Assembly: GCA_008933995.1 (NCBI GenBank)
Contig: WARS01000013.1
Coordinates: 7,106,329-7,170,328 of the forward strand
DNA length: 64,000 bases
DNA from: Datnioides undecimradiatus
Taxonomy: Eukaryota; Chordata; Actinopteri; Lobotiformes; Datnioididae
Direction: 5' to 3'
The first letter of the stretch is position 1. Each line of letters begins with the position of its first letter. This document shows, piece after piece, positions 49,252-61,040 of this stretch. Made by a program: the position numbers and the translations under genes. Under the pieces are notes generated by a model that searched no databases, was not told the origin of the DNA, and was given only the letters and a program-made list of their open reading frames with translations.

Positions 49252-50988
49252 AATGCTTTAGTCTGGGACTGACGTCTCATACAGGGCTGCAGTCTGAGCT
49301 TTACTAAGCAGCAATCACAAAAACTGGGGCCAGGTGTGGCTCTTTGTCAAGCCCCCGACAAACTCTGCGTCACAAACAAAGTTGCATTTATCAAATTTAA
49401 TGGTGACTATGCTGGTTAGGTGGCAATGGCCTCAAATGTAATTTGTAAGCATCACCCCGAGCTCTGTGAGATTCAGATTTTGGACTTTGTTCAGACTTTT
49501 ACCCAATTAAATGATCAGCAAGAAAATAGCTGTCTGGTTAGTATAAATACAGCAAATGAGTTGTAGTTCCAATTCCTAGCAGATTTTGCAATAGTGTGTC
49601 CTAGTTGAATTATGGCAAAATAAAAACTGCATGTATGTGTTTTTGTTCTTTTTTTTTTTTTTTAAATTGCTCTAGCATAACATCACAGTGGAACATGGAA
49701 TTGGGACACTCTACTCACACGTTAAGATTTTAGAGCGCTTGATTACAATGCTGCTGTTTGTATGCATGCGTATATAAAATGAATTGATTTTAGAGTCTTG
49801 TTATGTCAAATGCAGCCCAGATTGCAGCATTTACATGCAAGAAATAACAATACTGACTCAGGGTACAAATACTAGTTCCATTTTATTTTCAATTTAAAAT
49901 TTCATACAAGATAAAAGTAGATAATTCAATCTGCCTGAACATTGTTGGTATATGACTTAAATAAAGCCATTAAAATACTTGATATATTGTATGATGTACT
50001 GACAAAACATTGGACAGGCATGAATGACCATAACAGATTAGAAATTGAAAACAGGTGTTTTCAAAAGATATGGACACACGATGATGATTTGACACAAAAT
50101 AAAAAGGACTTTATGAACAGAAGCTACAAACAGTTTTTGTAATCTACACATGGCAAAGCTCTCAATCTGTGAAGAATGATACATACAGTACAAGATACCT
50201 TCTGTAATGCACACACTGAACCGAAAAATGCCACCTATGATCATCGACAAACAAACTTGTGGCTCACTTAATATTTCAGTGTAATAACAGCCGTGCATGT
50301 TGGGATTTCTGTCTGGAGAAATTATTTGTAAACCTGATCAAAAATGATCAATCCTTCTAAACTGCAGCAATTCCCACAGTATAGTTTTTCTATCACTTTT
50401 GTTCACATTTGTTGATTGAAGGGGCTACAAATGTAAAAATAAACATGATGCTTTATTTAATCAGCAAATTGCTGTAGCCATATTTTTGCCCAATGATCTA
50501 AAGCTCACCAGACAGAGTTATTCTGAGATGGAGAATGGGAGCAAAGTTACTCCACTTTGAAATTTTTATTGATGCTTCACAACTTAAACAACAATAACTG
50601 TATGATATGTCATAGAGAAAATTATAGTTATTTCGAATGGTTCAAGAATCAATCATACATTGGGCATTAATGAGTCGATGTGGGATGACAAAACAAGAAA
50701 AACATAAATCAATCTACCATACCAAATCTCTAAAAACCAATGAAATGGGTGGGCACCCAAAACATCTGCATGCAAACACACCTCACATATCTGCAATATC
50801 CAGAAAAGTATTACCAGTTGTCCTGTTTGTTCTTGGGTATTCCGTACGACAAACCAAGAGACAGCATTTCCCTGTGTTTAAACGTGCTCCCTGTGAAGGA
50901 GGGACTGAGACGTCTGGATCAGTAACAAGGTATAAATAAGACAGATGCTGAGTTGAGAGGCTGACGACTCGTATGACTAGTTATGAGT
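49252..50988. other. arhgef19 promoter side and rsc1a1/ddi2 3' UTR
   Basis: No coding exon is supported. The left end should hold the arhgef19 promoter. The right part is probably the 3' UTR of the ddi2/rsc1a1 transcript on the minus strand, with candidate AATAAA signals (TTTATT on the plus strand). The short plus-strand frames here are not gene-like. A T tract lies near 49650-49664. Confidence 0.45.
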
Positions 50989-52428
50989 CTAGGTGGGCAC
51001 AGTGATACTGCGAGCTAGTAGGGCCAGCAGAGCTAGCTCCACCACCCCATGGGCTCTTTCCAATGCCTCTGCAGCCTCCATGGCAGAAAATCCTGCTGCC
51101 TGGATTCTCTGGATGTGCTCAGCTGGAAATCGTTCGATAAAGGGATGCGGAGAAGGAAGAAGAGGAGCCGGAGATGTAAGAGAGGCTGGAGCCTGAACAA
51201 GAGGAGACGAAGAGGGAAGAGAGGTGCCAGAGACTTCCTCAGGTGAGCCCACTGCCATGGACAGAGGGCTGAGAAAATTGTGCTCAGTCTGGAGGCCCAG
51301 GGTGTCTGGGGTGTTGGTGCCAGAGGCTTGTCCATCTGCAACCCCTCTCCCTTGCTGCCCCTCAGGAGGTTCCCTGAACTCCAGGTCGTCTGCAGGATCA
51401 GGAGGAACCTCTGGCTCAGGCTCAAAAATGCTGATGTCATTGGCTTCATCTTCTCTATCTGCCCTCATCTCTCCAGAGCCATCTGGACACTGCTGTGTTC
51501 CTTGTTCCTCCACAGTCTCTGCTGCATCTCTGCCCAGATGTGCTTCCTGGCCAGAGAGGTCAGGCAGAAGACACTTAGATGGTCCTTCCTCAGACACAGC
51601 AGCAGCAGCAGCAGCATGGTTGGCTTTGGCATCGCTTGGTTCTGCACCGGCTGTGATGGCAGTAGGGGGGATATGCTCTGTGTTTCCGGGTGTCAGTGTG
51701 CATGGCTCGGGGGTCACTTCCTCGGTTTCCTGTTTGAATGGATGTGAGGGGGAGCAGGAGGTGCTGCGGTTTTGGGACTGAGCCTGGTTATTGGACACCA
51801 GCAGCTCATGAAGCTCCATCAGAGCGGCTGCCAGTGAGGGGATGCTGTCGGAACTGGAACAGTGCTCTCCTTCAGGCTGGTCCCTTTCAGAGGCCACGAC
51901 TTCCTGTGAGAGGGTGGACGACTCCATTTCTACTGAGTCAGACTGGCTAGAAGCATTCGGACAAGCTTCTGTGGCATCAGCCATTTCAGACTCAGATGCT
52001 TCCTGCTCCATCGGTTGAGTGGGAGAAAGTTCCTCTGGATGTTGGAGCATTGAGATGTTCAGCACCTGGTCTGATTCAGTATCCCCACATGCAGCTGCAG
52101 GTTGTGCCTCAACCCCCTGATACTGAGATGCCGTACCCATGTCTGCAGGAGGGGTACATGAATGGAGGGCATCTGCTGTGGGACTGGGTACAGGGGGCAC
52201 TTTGGAGTTGTGTTGGACAGGCAGAGGGTGAGCATGGACCTGATGAGGTGTAGAGCCAACATCCTCTGCTGGGGATGAAGGCAGAGGAAGCTCCTGGAGG
52301 CCAGGTTGGTCCTGGCAACACCCCGGTGCTGTGGTCTGCTCCATGGCTGCCGGGGCGGACTGAGAACGATCCAGGCCCTGGGGCTGGCCAGAGGAAAGGC
52401 TTTGGGAAGGGGAGGTTGATGAGGACAT
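50989..52428 (-). CDS. rsc1a1: RSC1A1 (RS1)-like open frame with C-terminal UBA-like domain
   Basis: A single-exon open frame of 479 aa in the last exon (52496-50989) of the ddi2 transcript. Human RSC1A1, described as a regulator of the glucose transporter SGLT1, also sits intronless in the ddi2 3' exon. Most of the protein is Ser/Pro/Glu-rich and low in order. A short conserved block SIPSLAAALMELHELLVS (human SITAALKELHELLV) and the end are recognisable. Residues about 430-479 form a UBA-type three-helix domain (IQRIQAAGFSAMEAAEALE, then VELALLALLA) ending ITVPT, against human IVVPT. A GCT repeat encodes six Ala near 51597-51616. The ATG at 52428 is the first in frame. The frame itself is open further upstream through the whole exon and the exon before it, so this may not be a separate protein. 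Confidence 0.82.
   Translation of the reverse strand: MSSSTSPSQSLSSGQPQGLDRSQSAPAAMEQTTAPGCCQDQPGLQELPLPSSPAEDVGSTPHQVHAHPLPVQHNSKVPPVPSPTADALHSCTPPADMGTASQYQGVEAQPAAACGDTESDQVLNISMLQHPEELSPTQPMEQEASESEMADATEACPNASSQSDSVEMESSTLSQEVVASERDQPEGEHCSSSDSIPSLAAALMELHELLVSNNQAQSQNRSTSCSPSHPFKQETEEVTPEPCTLTPGNTEHIPPTAITAGAEPSDAKANHAAAAAAVSEEGPSKCLLPDLSGQEAHLGRDAAETVEEQGTQQCPDGSGEMRADREDEANDISIFEPEPEVPPDPADDLEFREPPEGQQGRGVADGQASGTNTPDTLGLQTEHNFLSPLSMAVGSPEEVSGTSLPSSSPLVQAPASLTSPAPLLPSPHPFIERFPAEHIQRIQAAGFSAMEAAEALERAHGVVELALLALLARSITVPT
51597..51616. repeat. rsc1a1: Short AGC trinucleotide run in rsc1a1
   Basis: Six AGC units, read as GCT (Ala) on the coding strand. Confidence 0.8.
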
Positions 52429-52831
52429 TTGGTCTAAGGTTCTGGGTAATGTAAATGGTGGGGGCTGCCGTGAGGTAGTTTGTCCATCTGCAGTGTCTAT
52501 TGCAAGAGAAAATATAACTGGGAATTAAAGAGCTTGAATTTGTGTGGACCCAGTCTGGAAACACTACTTTGGATAAAATGTAATCTAATACCCCAAACCT
52601 CCCTTTCCTCACTGAAACACTTTTTTCTTGAAATACCTGCTGCACATTTGGTTTGTTTCTTGTGCTACTTTTCCCCCGTTTTAAGACTTAAATGATGAGA
52701 AAAATACATGAATAAGTACAAACAAAAGTACAACATTAATTAACTGATCCAGCAGCAAAATAACAGCAAAATAAAGAGACATAAATAGCAATGGACTTAG
52801 CACTGGCAATGGACTTGTGAATTTGCAGTAC

Positions 52832-52880
52832 CTGGTTGGTAGGGCCCTCTCCAGCTGTCTCCAAATGCATCAGTGCTGTC
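52832..52880 (-). other. ddi2: Penultimate ddi2 exon holding the stop and an overlapping open frame
   Basis: A 49-bp minus-strand exon: acceptor ACCCCTGAGCAG, donor CCAG|GTACTG. Reached from ddi2 exon 8 in phase 1, it codes GQH and then TGA. In the other frame, +1 relative to ddi2, it codes [16 protein letters not shown] and runs in phase into the rsc1a1 frame of the last exon (DTADGQTTSRQ...). Confidence 0.65.
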
Positions 52881-55800
52881 CTGCTCAGGGGTTAGGGCAC
52901 ACACCACACACATCATGCAAAGGGACGGAGAAAGTTAGCAGTCACACACAGAGCATGCACCAACTTATCAGCTTTTTCACACACACAGATGTGAAAAGGG
53001 TCACCCAAAAACAACTTGAGCTTGTCCTGTCAGAGAGGTCACAGCATAGTCACACACCCTGTCACCCTGAACCTCAGAAAGCTCAGTTGAGGTCATGTCA
53101 AAATCACTCATGATAATCAAGGCCAACATTATTATTTCATTGATGCCTATTCTCTAGCTGCTGACCACCTTATTACACAACATGAATGCTATACCACAAG
53201 ACCCTCATTAGCCTGAAATCATTGCTCCAATCTCTACTGCTTTTTTGTTCCTATTCCATTTGCAATGTGCAGCCATTACTGGATGTGACTGGCCAATGGA
53301 AACAACAAAAAGACTAAGTGCATCAACGGCAATAGCACAAACATTAATGTAAGCCTTGAAAAATATTAAAAGGGAAACACTTACATGATTATATTTTGAC
53401 AATCATAACAATACAAAGTTCAATCATAATGTTATGTGACTAATTCTAAAACAAGCCAAAACCATTCCTGAATTTAATTTGGCCAACATTCCCTTCATAA
53501 ATGTCACATTATACAGTCATACAATCCTCCCAACACACATCACTTTGGTAGTCTCTTGTAACCTTGAAAAGTCATCTTCAATGTTTGCTGGATATTATCT
53601 GAACCTCCTCCACTGTGACAAAGTGGCAGCCTGAATTTCATTTTGGAAAAGGGGAAGAAGTTGCCAACACCAAATCAAGCAAGCAGGGCAGGTATGGAGT
53701 GATGATTGTGCTGGTGCAGCCCAGAAAACCCAAACTAACCAACCAAAAGCGCCATTGTATACAGTTCAGGTTGTCCATGCCGAATTTCCTCCCTCAGACA
53801 CGTCAGTACAGCGCAGCGGATATCTCCATTGATAGGCAAACCTTGAGGGACAAAGTTGCGGTGCACAACCTTGGAAATGCTGGAAAAAACAACCAACATG
53901 CACTCCCAATGTGATGTCCAGACTTCATGACTCTTTCTTCTACACTGTTTTTTTCCCCCATTGCTAAGCCTGCTGTTTGGTCTGTGGGTCACAGCTGTTA
54001 ATGATCCTTGAGATGCTCATTCACAATAGTTACAATAACTATTTAACTTGGTGAGTCTTTGGCTTGACACACTGGCCGTCGTTAGGGTTGCAAAGCAATG
54101 TTGATAGGATTGTCAATCAGATGCAAACGCTGTGAAAATATTTTTAGTCATGGTTCAAGTGTACACATGAAAAGCACGCTATATCTAGGAGGAAATATGG
54201 GCCCAGGCATTTATTCTGTTAATAGTAATCACCCTCAGCAATTCCTTTTTTCCTCATACATTTGAGATATTTTATGATTTCAGGAGATTTTATTCATGAC
54301 AACGAGATTCATCTATTTCCTAAAAAAGTGAATGCAAAGTTCTCTGATTTTACTCCCTAATTTTTAACTGTCTGTGTAAGACACTCTTGCTCATACTAAT
54401 AACAGCCTATGTGTCTGTTAGCACTATGTATCTGTTTCAATTTGTCTTTGTAGGTGGCTACACATGCTGTTCTCACACTCCTTCAGAGAGCCATCTGCAC
54501 AGTTGTCCAACATAGAATCTGACAGGATTCAACAGTCCATGCTAAAGTTTCTGCAATAAGATACCCTCAGTACTGAAGATTAGCACTGATGGCTCCATGA
54601 AGTGTGAATGAAGCCATCAGCTTAAGCTTAAGTACCTTTCACATAACCGAAGACACTACATACAGAAAACAAGCAAAAAGTTAATCATGAGTGTTTCCCT
54701 TTACGCATAAAAGCTTCATCTGGTATTCTTCTCGTCTATGCTTACATTTTCCTGATGGATTTCTCTCCATTTCCTGACCACATATTCTGAAGCACATTCA
54801 ATTTGCTGAGGTGATGACATGACGTGATCATGTGACAAAAAATTCAGATGTCTGCATAAATGGGGTTGAGAAAGAAGCTTTAAGTGGCACATGCAAATGT
54901 GGTTCTACTTGAGCCAAAAAAAGCCCAATCAACAACAGGCTGAAGTGCGGCGACGGAAGACTTCTTACCACTTTCCTGTATGGACCTCTGAAGTGCCTCT
55001 GCCAGTTCTCTGTCAGCTATCTCATCTGGACGGGCGTCTTCACGCCCCTCTGCTCCATATGCCAGTCTGGCACAATCTGGCAGCTCTGCCTCAGACAGGA
55101 AGCGGGTTTCAGTGCCTGTGGTGCCTATTAAAAGCACGCTCTTCTTCAGGTCGATCGAACACTACAAGAAAAACAGCACAAGTAACTCTCAGATTTTCTT
55201 CAACTTTCAGTATGTTCAATATTCAGGGGACTGAAAATAGAAACTACTGTTTTATCTTATATATCTAAACACTCTGTGACCAGATAAAAAGCGGCTCACA
55301 CCTGATGTCTCTTCAGCATATCCAGGCCAAGCAGCATGTCCATTGGCTGGTCCTCCAAGATGGAGAATGAACAAGGAAGGAAGTCGCCCTCTATCTGGAC
55401 CTGAGCTACATGAGTGCAACAAGATAACACAATATCAGTGACACTGAAATGCCAAAGACTTTGACATGATTGTGGTTTAAAGAAGAGATCAAGTAAATCA
55501 ATCTTTGACAAAACACTAAAGGGTGCTTAATGGTAAGCTTAGCTTAGTAAGGAAAAAAAAGTCAGCTAAAACTGAAATATCATACCCTTTGCTGGAAACT
55601 AGTCTACACTTGCGTCAAAACACAGAGGTGCGCAAAGAATATATATAATATACCCAAATGAACTCTCCCAATGATCTTTTGAGTGCCCACTCCTTTGGCG
55701 ATCCCAGCCCAGCGACGGTCCACCAGCCGCATGATGTTACAGCGCTCAGCACATGCTTGGCTCATGATGGTCATCTGAGCTCCTAAAAGCAAAGAATGTC

Positions 55801-58567
55801 AGTTTTTTTGCCCTTTAACATGTAACTGATATATATCAAAATATAAAATAAAACAGAAGCTACAACAGAATAGAACCACCTTTTCATGCCATTTCTGTCG
55901 TATGGAAAATATTTCACTGTGTCGTTACTACTTCAGCATTTCAAAACGGACAAGTCAAACACACTCGAGGGGGCATTTGGCATTTCTTGGAACATAAAGC
56001 CTCAGTGCTAAATGCCACTACATCCTATACACTGGTCCTTTGATGAGAATTGCAGTGAGGACTGTTAAAACATAAACACAAGTTGAGGGGCAGAGCCACA
56101 ATAAACATCAATGTTCCCTGAGCACACAGAAGTATGTTATTGATAATTATGGCTAAGCATTCCTGTTTATGACCTGAAAATTGTAACAATGACAAACAGG
56201 ATCAAGATTTTATGCTATTTACCTGAGTCAACAAAAGCTTTCACAGGGTGCCCATTGACTTTGCAGTTAATGTAGAGCATAACCACCTGTCCAAAGCTTT
56301 CCGGGGCCTCTTCCATTGCAATGGTCATGTTTTCTTCCACATTGTGCTGTCTGGAAATTTTAAAAACAAACAAACAAACAAACAAACTAACTTTGCTGCC
56401 TACATTTGGTAAACAAACTGTTTTGTCTTGCGTAAAAATGACCATTATCATTATCTTATATCCTCTTACGCTACAATATCTGGTTAGGGAAATGTAATAC
56501 TTTACAGTAAGTTGCACTATTCCATGGATGAGGGATATTTTGTGTTGTTATAAATATCTGTGGTGTCTCCACACTACCTGATGTCCTCCTCAATCTTTGC
56601 TTGGGCCTCCAAATCAAAAGGATCAGCAGTCAGAAGTCTGATCCTTTCTTGCTCTCTCTTGGCTCGATCCTGCTGTTGCTCCAGAAGCACTTTGGTGAAA
56701 CGTTCTGAGGAAAAACAGATGGTTACACTAAAATGACAGATAGAACTGTTCTGGCTATACTACTGAATAACAGTAAGACCATAAACAGAAAACTGTTCCA
56801 TGGAAAAATCATCGGCTCTTTTTTGTTTACCCAGGTCTCCACTCAGCAGGGCCTCAGCAAGTGGCGGGTTTCTCTCCTTGAGGAGTGAAAGCTCATGTGG
56901 ATTGGACAATAGCATCTGCTGGAGTAAGGCGGGGTCATCCAGCCCCTGAGGAGAGGAGCCACGGAAGGCCATTGGCGTGGAAGGTTGTGCGGCACGCTGT
57001 TGCTGCGCTGTCGGCTGCTGATGCTGCTGTGATGTCTGTTGCTGCGGCCTACTGCCACCACGTTGACTGCTTGAAGAAGAGGTGCCAGGGACTGTGATGG
57101 AACGAAAGTCAATATGGGGCAGACCTGAGGAGAAAAAAGGACAAAGGATGAGAGGATGGCATCTTAAAATGCAGAAAAACTGTGCTTATTAAATGGATTA
57201 TGCTTTTATTGTTTGTGTATTTCAGTATTGTTTGCCTTGTGTCATTAGATGAATAACTCCTGTAATCTACTGGAGTTTCCTCATACTTTTTGATGTTTAT
57301 CTTGAACTGGTTGCAACCAGTCAACCACCCACAAAAAACAAAACAAAACAAATAATGCTGGTTTACCTCACTAACAAGAACCAGCTCCAGACATACAGGT
57401 TTGGTGAATGTTTTTGAATGTAAAACAACAGCAGCTCAAGTAAGCAGTGAACTACACAGTCTAGCCAGACTAAAATTCAAGACCCATCCCATTATCCTCA
57501 TTCTCATGAAGACACATCGAGCAAGGGTCATCCACAGAGCATTTTCAGGGGTGTATAATTTACAGGAATTTACATCTTAACTAAAACTTTGCAGCAGACA
57601 CAAATCATTATCTTTCATTTATCTTTTTTATCAAACACATGGGATACCTGGGAAAGCTGGTTGAGTTGGAGGTGGCCTTCTGTCAGCTTGTCTAAGAACC
57701 ACCACATCTCCATCCTTAACACCATAGTTCCCCAAGGCACGAGTGGGGTCTTTTAGGTGCTGTTCTACATATGTGATCTGTTTGTGGAGAAAAACATAAT
57801 TAAATTTAATGTAATCATACAGTATATTCTTTAAATATTGCTTCCTTTATATTTGATGTGAATGTCAAGATTATTTAACCAACATGACTGAATGAGCTGG
57901 AATGAATGATTTTGTATTTTGGACAACAAATCGGATCCAGATCAACTTCTCAGATTAAATTGCATTTGTTAACGTTACTACAGTTGCTAGCAGACTACAA
58001 GCAGTCACTGCTCGATCCGTGTACAAATGGTTGCTGTTGCTTTATTTGTTTTGGTGGCCCTCATTTTATACGTTCTCCCCACATCAATGTTAAAAAGCCG
58101 TTAACGTTACTAGTGACGCGAGTGTAAAACAACCGTTAACTTAGCATTAACAACTGTCTGTTAACGGGTCGGACAACAATTAGCTTCACTAGCTTGGCAT
58201 TATGTTAACTTTCGGTGACACTAACATTAAGACTACCTACACATAAAGCCGACCGTTTGTAGCCGTTGGGGACACAAGTCAACAACTTTGTCTGTTGACG
58301 ATAACAGGAGTTTCACAACACCCCGTCAATCAAAATAGCAAAGGTCCGATTCATGCTAGCAAGTCAGCTATCGTGCTAGCTAGCTATTAGCTGCGGTAGC
58401 TTATTGGCTACAGCTAGCTTTGGTCTTACCTGAATTTCCCCAGCTGGGATTCCTGATTCCAGTTCACAAAGTGCTACAAAGTCTCTGAGCTCCAGGTCTG
58501 GGGACACATCGAGGGCGAAGGTGGTTTCTGGGCGATCCCTCGGCGCGCAGAAAACGGTGACCAGCAT
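52870..58567 (-). CDS. ddi2: DNA-damage inducible 1 homologue 2 (aspartyl protease DDI2)
   Basis: A ubiquitin-directed aspartyl protease of the proteasome system; it cleaves and activates the transcription factor NRF1/NFE2L1. Nine coding exons on the minus strand: 58567-58430, 57777-57648, 57124-56831, 56704-56578, 56350-56223, 55782-55654, 55405-55302, 55161-54969, then 52880-52870. They join to 417 aa (human 399). The ubiquitin-like domain is residues 1-80 ([20 protein letters not shown]). A Gln-rich linker follows in exon 3. The helical domain has [19 protein letters not shown] and [20 protein letters not shown]. The retropepsin-like protease at about 245-350 has active site FVDSGA (Asp271). 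The end [13 protein letters not shown] matches the human LAEALQKSAEDAE, and termination after GQH mirrors the human length. Reading through the exon 8 donor would give another short tail ending at 54880. The following exon carries the rsc1a1 frame. Confidence 0.95.
52881..54968 (-). other. ddi2: Large last-but-one intron of ddi2
   Basis: Two kilobases without a supported exon. I looked for a small extra exon of length 3n+2 that would bring ddi2 in phase with the rsc1a1 frame. I could not identify one by eye. Confidence 0.4.
56363..56386. repeat. (CAAA)n simple repeat
   Basis: About six CAAA units in a ddi2 intron. Confidence 0.85.
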
Positions 58568-61010
58568 CGCTTTTTTGGGGCAGGATCACTCGACAAACCC
58601 GCTGCAACAGAATGCTGTTAAAGTAGTTCCTTGTCTCACAGAGGAAAACCCAATTTGATCTTTGGATTTGCCCCAGTTCAAAGGCGTGTTTCAGCAGAAA
58701 ACGGGTCAAAGAAGAAACTAATATTACACAGAAAGACAGTGGCCGCGTTGCACTTACTGGGTAAAAGCCTGATGTGACAGTTTCTCTTTTATCAACTAAA
58801 CAACATCAAGCACCGCTCAGGGGTGCCGTATTTCAGCCGGCGTGTTTTTCGACGTGTCGCAATACACATTTTGCTGTCGTGAATAGTTTCCTCTTCTTAT
58901 TTCAAAACACTTCAAAAGCCGGTGTGCTTTTACCACCGCCTGCTGGATACTTTGAGAATTACACAGGGCACGGCATAGTACACTTTGAATCAGTTATAAA
59001 GGTATATTTAAGTATTTTCATTGTAAACTAGTGTACTGTGGCACAAGTTCATAATCCATAACATAAAAAGATGCAACACTGGTGTTCAAGGAGTGGATTC
59101 AGTTCCAAGAATAGGTTTGTAGTTTTTTTTTTTTCAACAGTTCTTCATCACATGCACAGAGGGGATAGTTACACTTATTCAAAGTGACTTCATAGGAAAG
59201 CCAGTAATATTGCAAGAGTGACAGTGTGTGTATGTGTTGATGCATAAACAATAGCTCACTACTCATATTCATACCTTCCTCAATCCAGCATCATCATCTT
59301 TGCTGTGTTGTTTGTTTCCTTGGATTTTAGTTCCTCTAAACTCACCCACAGAAACTGTAACCTGTCGTGCTAACCACATAGTTCCTTCACTCATTTCTTG
59401 CAAATGTTTTTGCTGCTGCAAGACAGATTAATCAGATTGTATCCTGTGTGCACAGGGGTTTAATCTACCTCAAATCTAGTGCAAGAAAACAACCAGAAAA
59501 CACTATGAGCTAGGAAAAATTGGGCAGCCATCCAGTGACAAAATGAAGAAATGTCAATGATTTCAGAAAACATGCAGTTAGGAATAGCCCTAATTAAGCC
59601 TGACAGCCACTTTGCAGCAGAAAGGGCAAATACTTTCTCCTCCTGTGAGGATGTCACACATCCAGTCATCAACATTAATAAAAAAATATCATTCTGTGTC
59701 TAAAAGTAAACAAATTATGTTGCATTCACTGGCTCTATCCAGAGGTTTATAGTCACATCACAGTCACTGAACAAATGGTTGGATTTGGTCCCCACTCTAA
59801 AAAGTTTAAGGTTTTGACATAAACAGCAATTTCAAATGTTTTTGTAAAGCAACATGTTGACTGTAATAGATCTGCAATCACTATTATTCAGTTTAAACAT
59901 GTTTCAGTTGGTAGGAAGTGAAGACTAAAACTGAATGTCATGGGTCACACTTCCTATATAGGAAGCAGAAAATCTTTGGTCTTCTTTTCTCTTTATCTCA
60001 AATTGGGTGCAGTCCCACTATCTGCAGAGATGCCTTTCTGTGCTTTTGCAAAATGAAATAGCACACTTGGTAAGGCTGGCTTACTTGAGGCGATTTATCA
60101 AGTAGCGATGTTATTCTTAAAGTACTCCTTTTGTAGAAAATTGTTTCTATTGAGCGACGCTGGATGAAAAACGTATGTATGTCTATGTCACAGAAATGAC
60201 ATCCGCAAAAACATTCATCCACACATTCCTTTTTTATACAGATTGTGCAGACATGTCCAGACTGTGCATGATTGATTTCTACTCAACAGCTACTGCCCCT
60301 CAGCCCCTTTGCCCCTGTGCCCCCCTGCACTATGTATCACATTAGCAGTCATTTTACATCCCATTTGCTATTCAACTTGCTTTCTCAGGCTGTGGCTGAC
60401 AGAAGCCTACTGTCAAATTATATTTATTGTTTGTCAGCCATGTACAATGTTATTGTCTTTAAATCTTGCATGCATAATGTTAGCTTTCTGGCTAAGAGCT
60501 GAGCCACAGGAATGTGTGAGCTCAGAGGACTGAAAACATCTCTTTTGCCCAAGGTTTATGCTATTTATTGGAGTAGTGAATGGGGTTTTCATCGCATTAG
60601 AACCAAATTGTAATGAGTAACTGAGGGATTATGCCCTTTTCCATCAGTGTGGACAGCTGTTTTTGTGCAACGAAGTCTCTCAATGTATTAATTGCCCTAT
60701 TCATTGTTTTTGCTCTCATCTTTTCTTGTTTTTTTCTTGAATTCTCCTAGGGTTCTCCTTTGTGCAGTTTCTCTCTTTTTTCATCCCATTCTTCAGCTAC
60801 TCCCGAGTCAGCAAGTGTGTCACTTTCTCCTGTGTCACTAGTTGCTGCAGTCAGCCTGGATGTTAGTCTGTAATTATTTTTTTGGAATAAATCGTAAACG
60901 AAGGCTGTGACTGCATCCCTGTTTTTCTGTTTACTTATTTTAGACGAAGGCCAATGCTAGCTAGTGTATCAGTGTAGAGGGTTGAACCGTTTCATTTGAA
61001 GTGCTCGATT

Positions 61011-61040
61011 GGTGTCCATTGTTAGGCATTAATGGACACC
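61011..61040. repeat. Perfect inverted repeat
   Basis: GGTGTCCATT at 61011-61020 and its exact complement AATGGACACC at 61031-61040, with a 10-base spacer. Confidence 0.7.

Noticed and set aside
50993-51781. Plus-strand open frames of 155 and 185 codons across rsc1a1
   Set aside because: Antisense shadows of a GC-rich low-complexity coding exon; the minus frame has the UBA end and a 479-codon run.
57620-57648. GTATCC donor in ddi2 intron 2 as a second U12 intron
   Set aside because: It reads CAG|GTATCCCAT, which lacks the CTT part, and no TCCTTAAC-like branch site was seen close to the 3' end.
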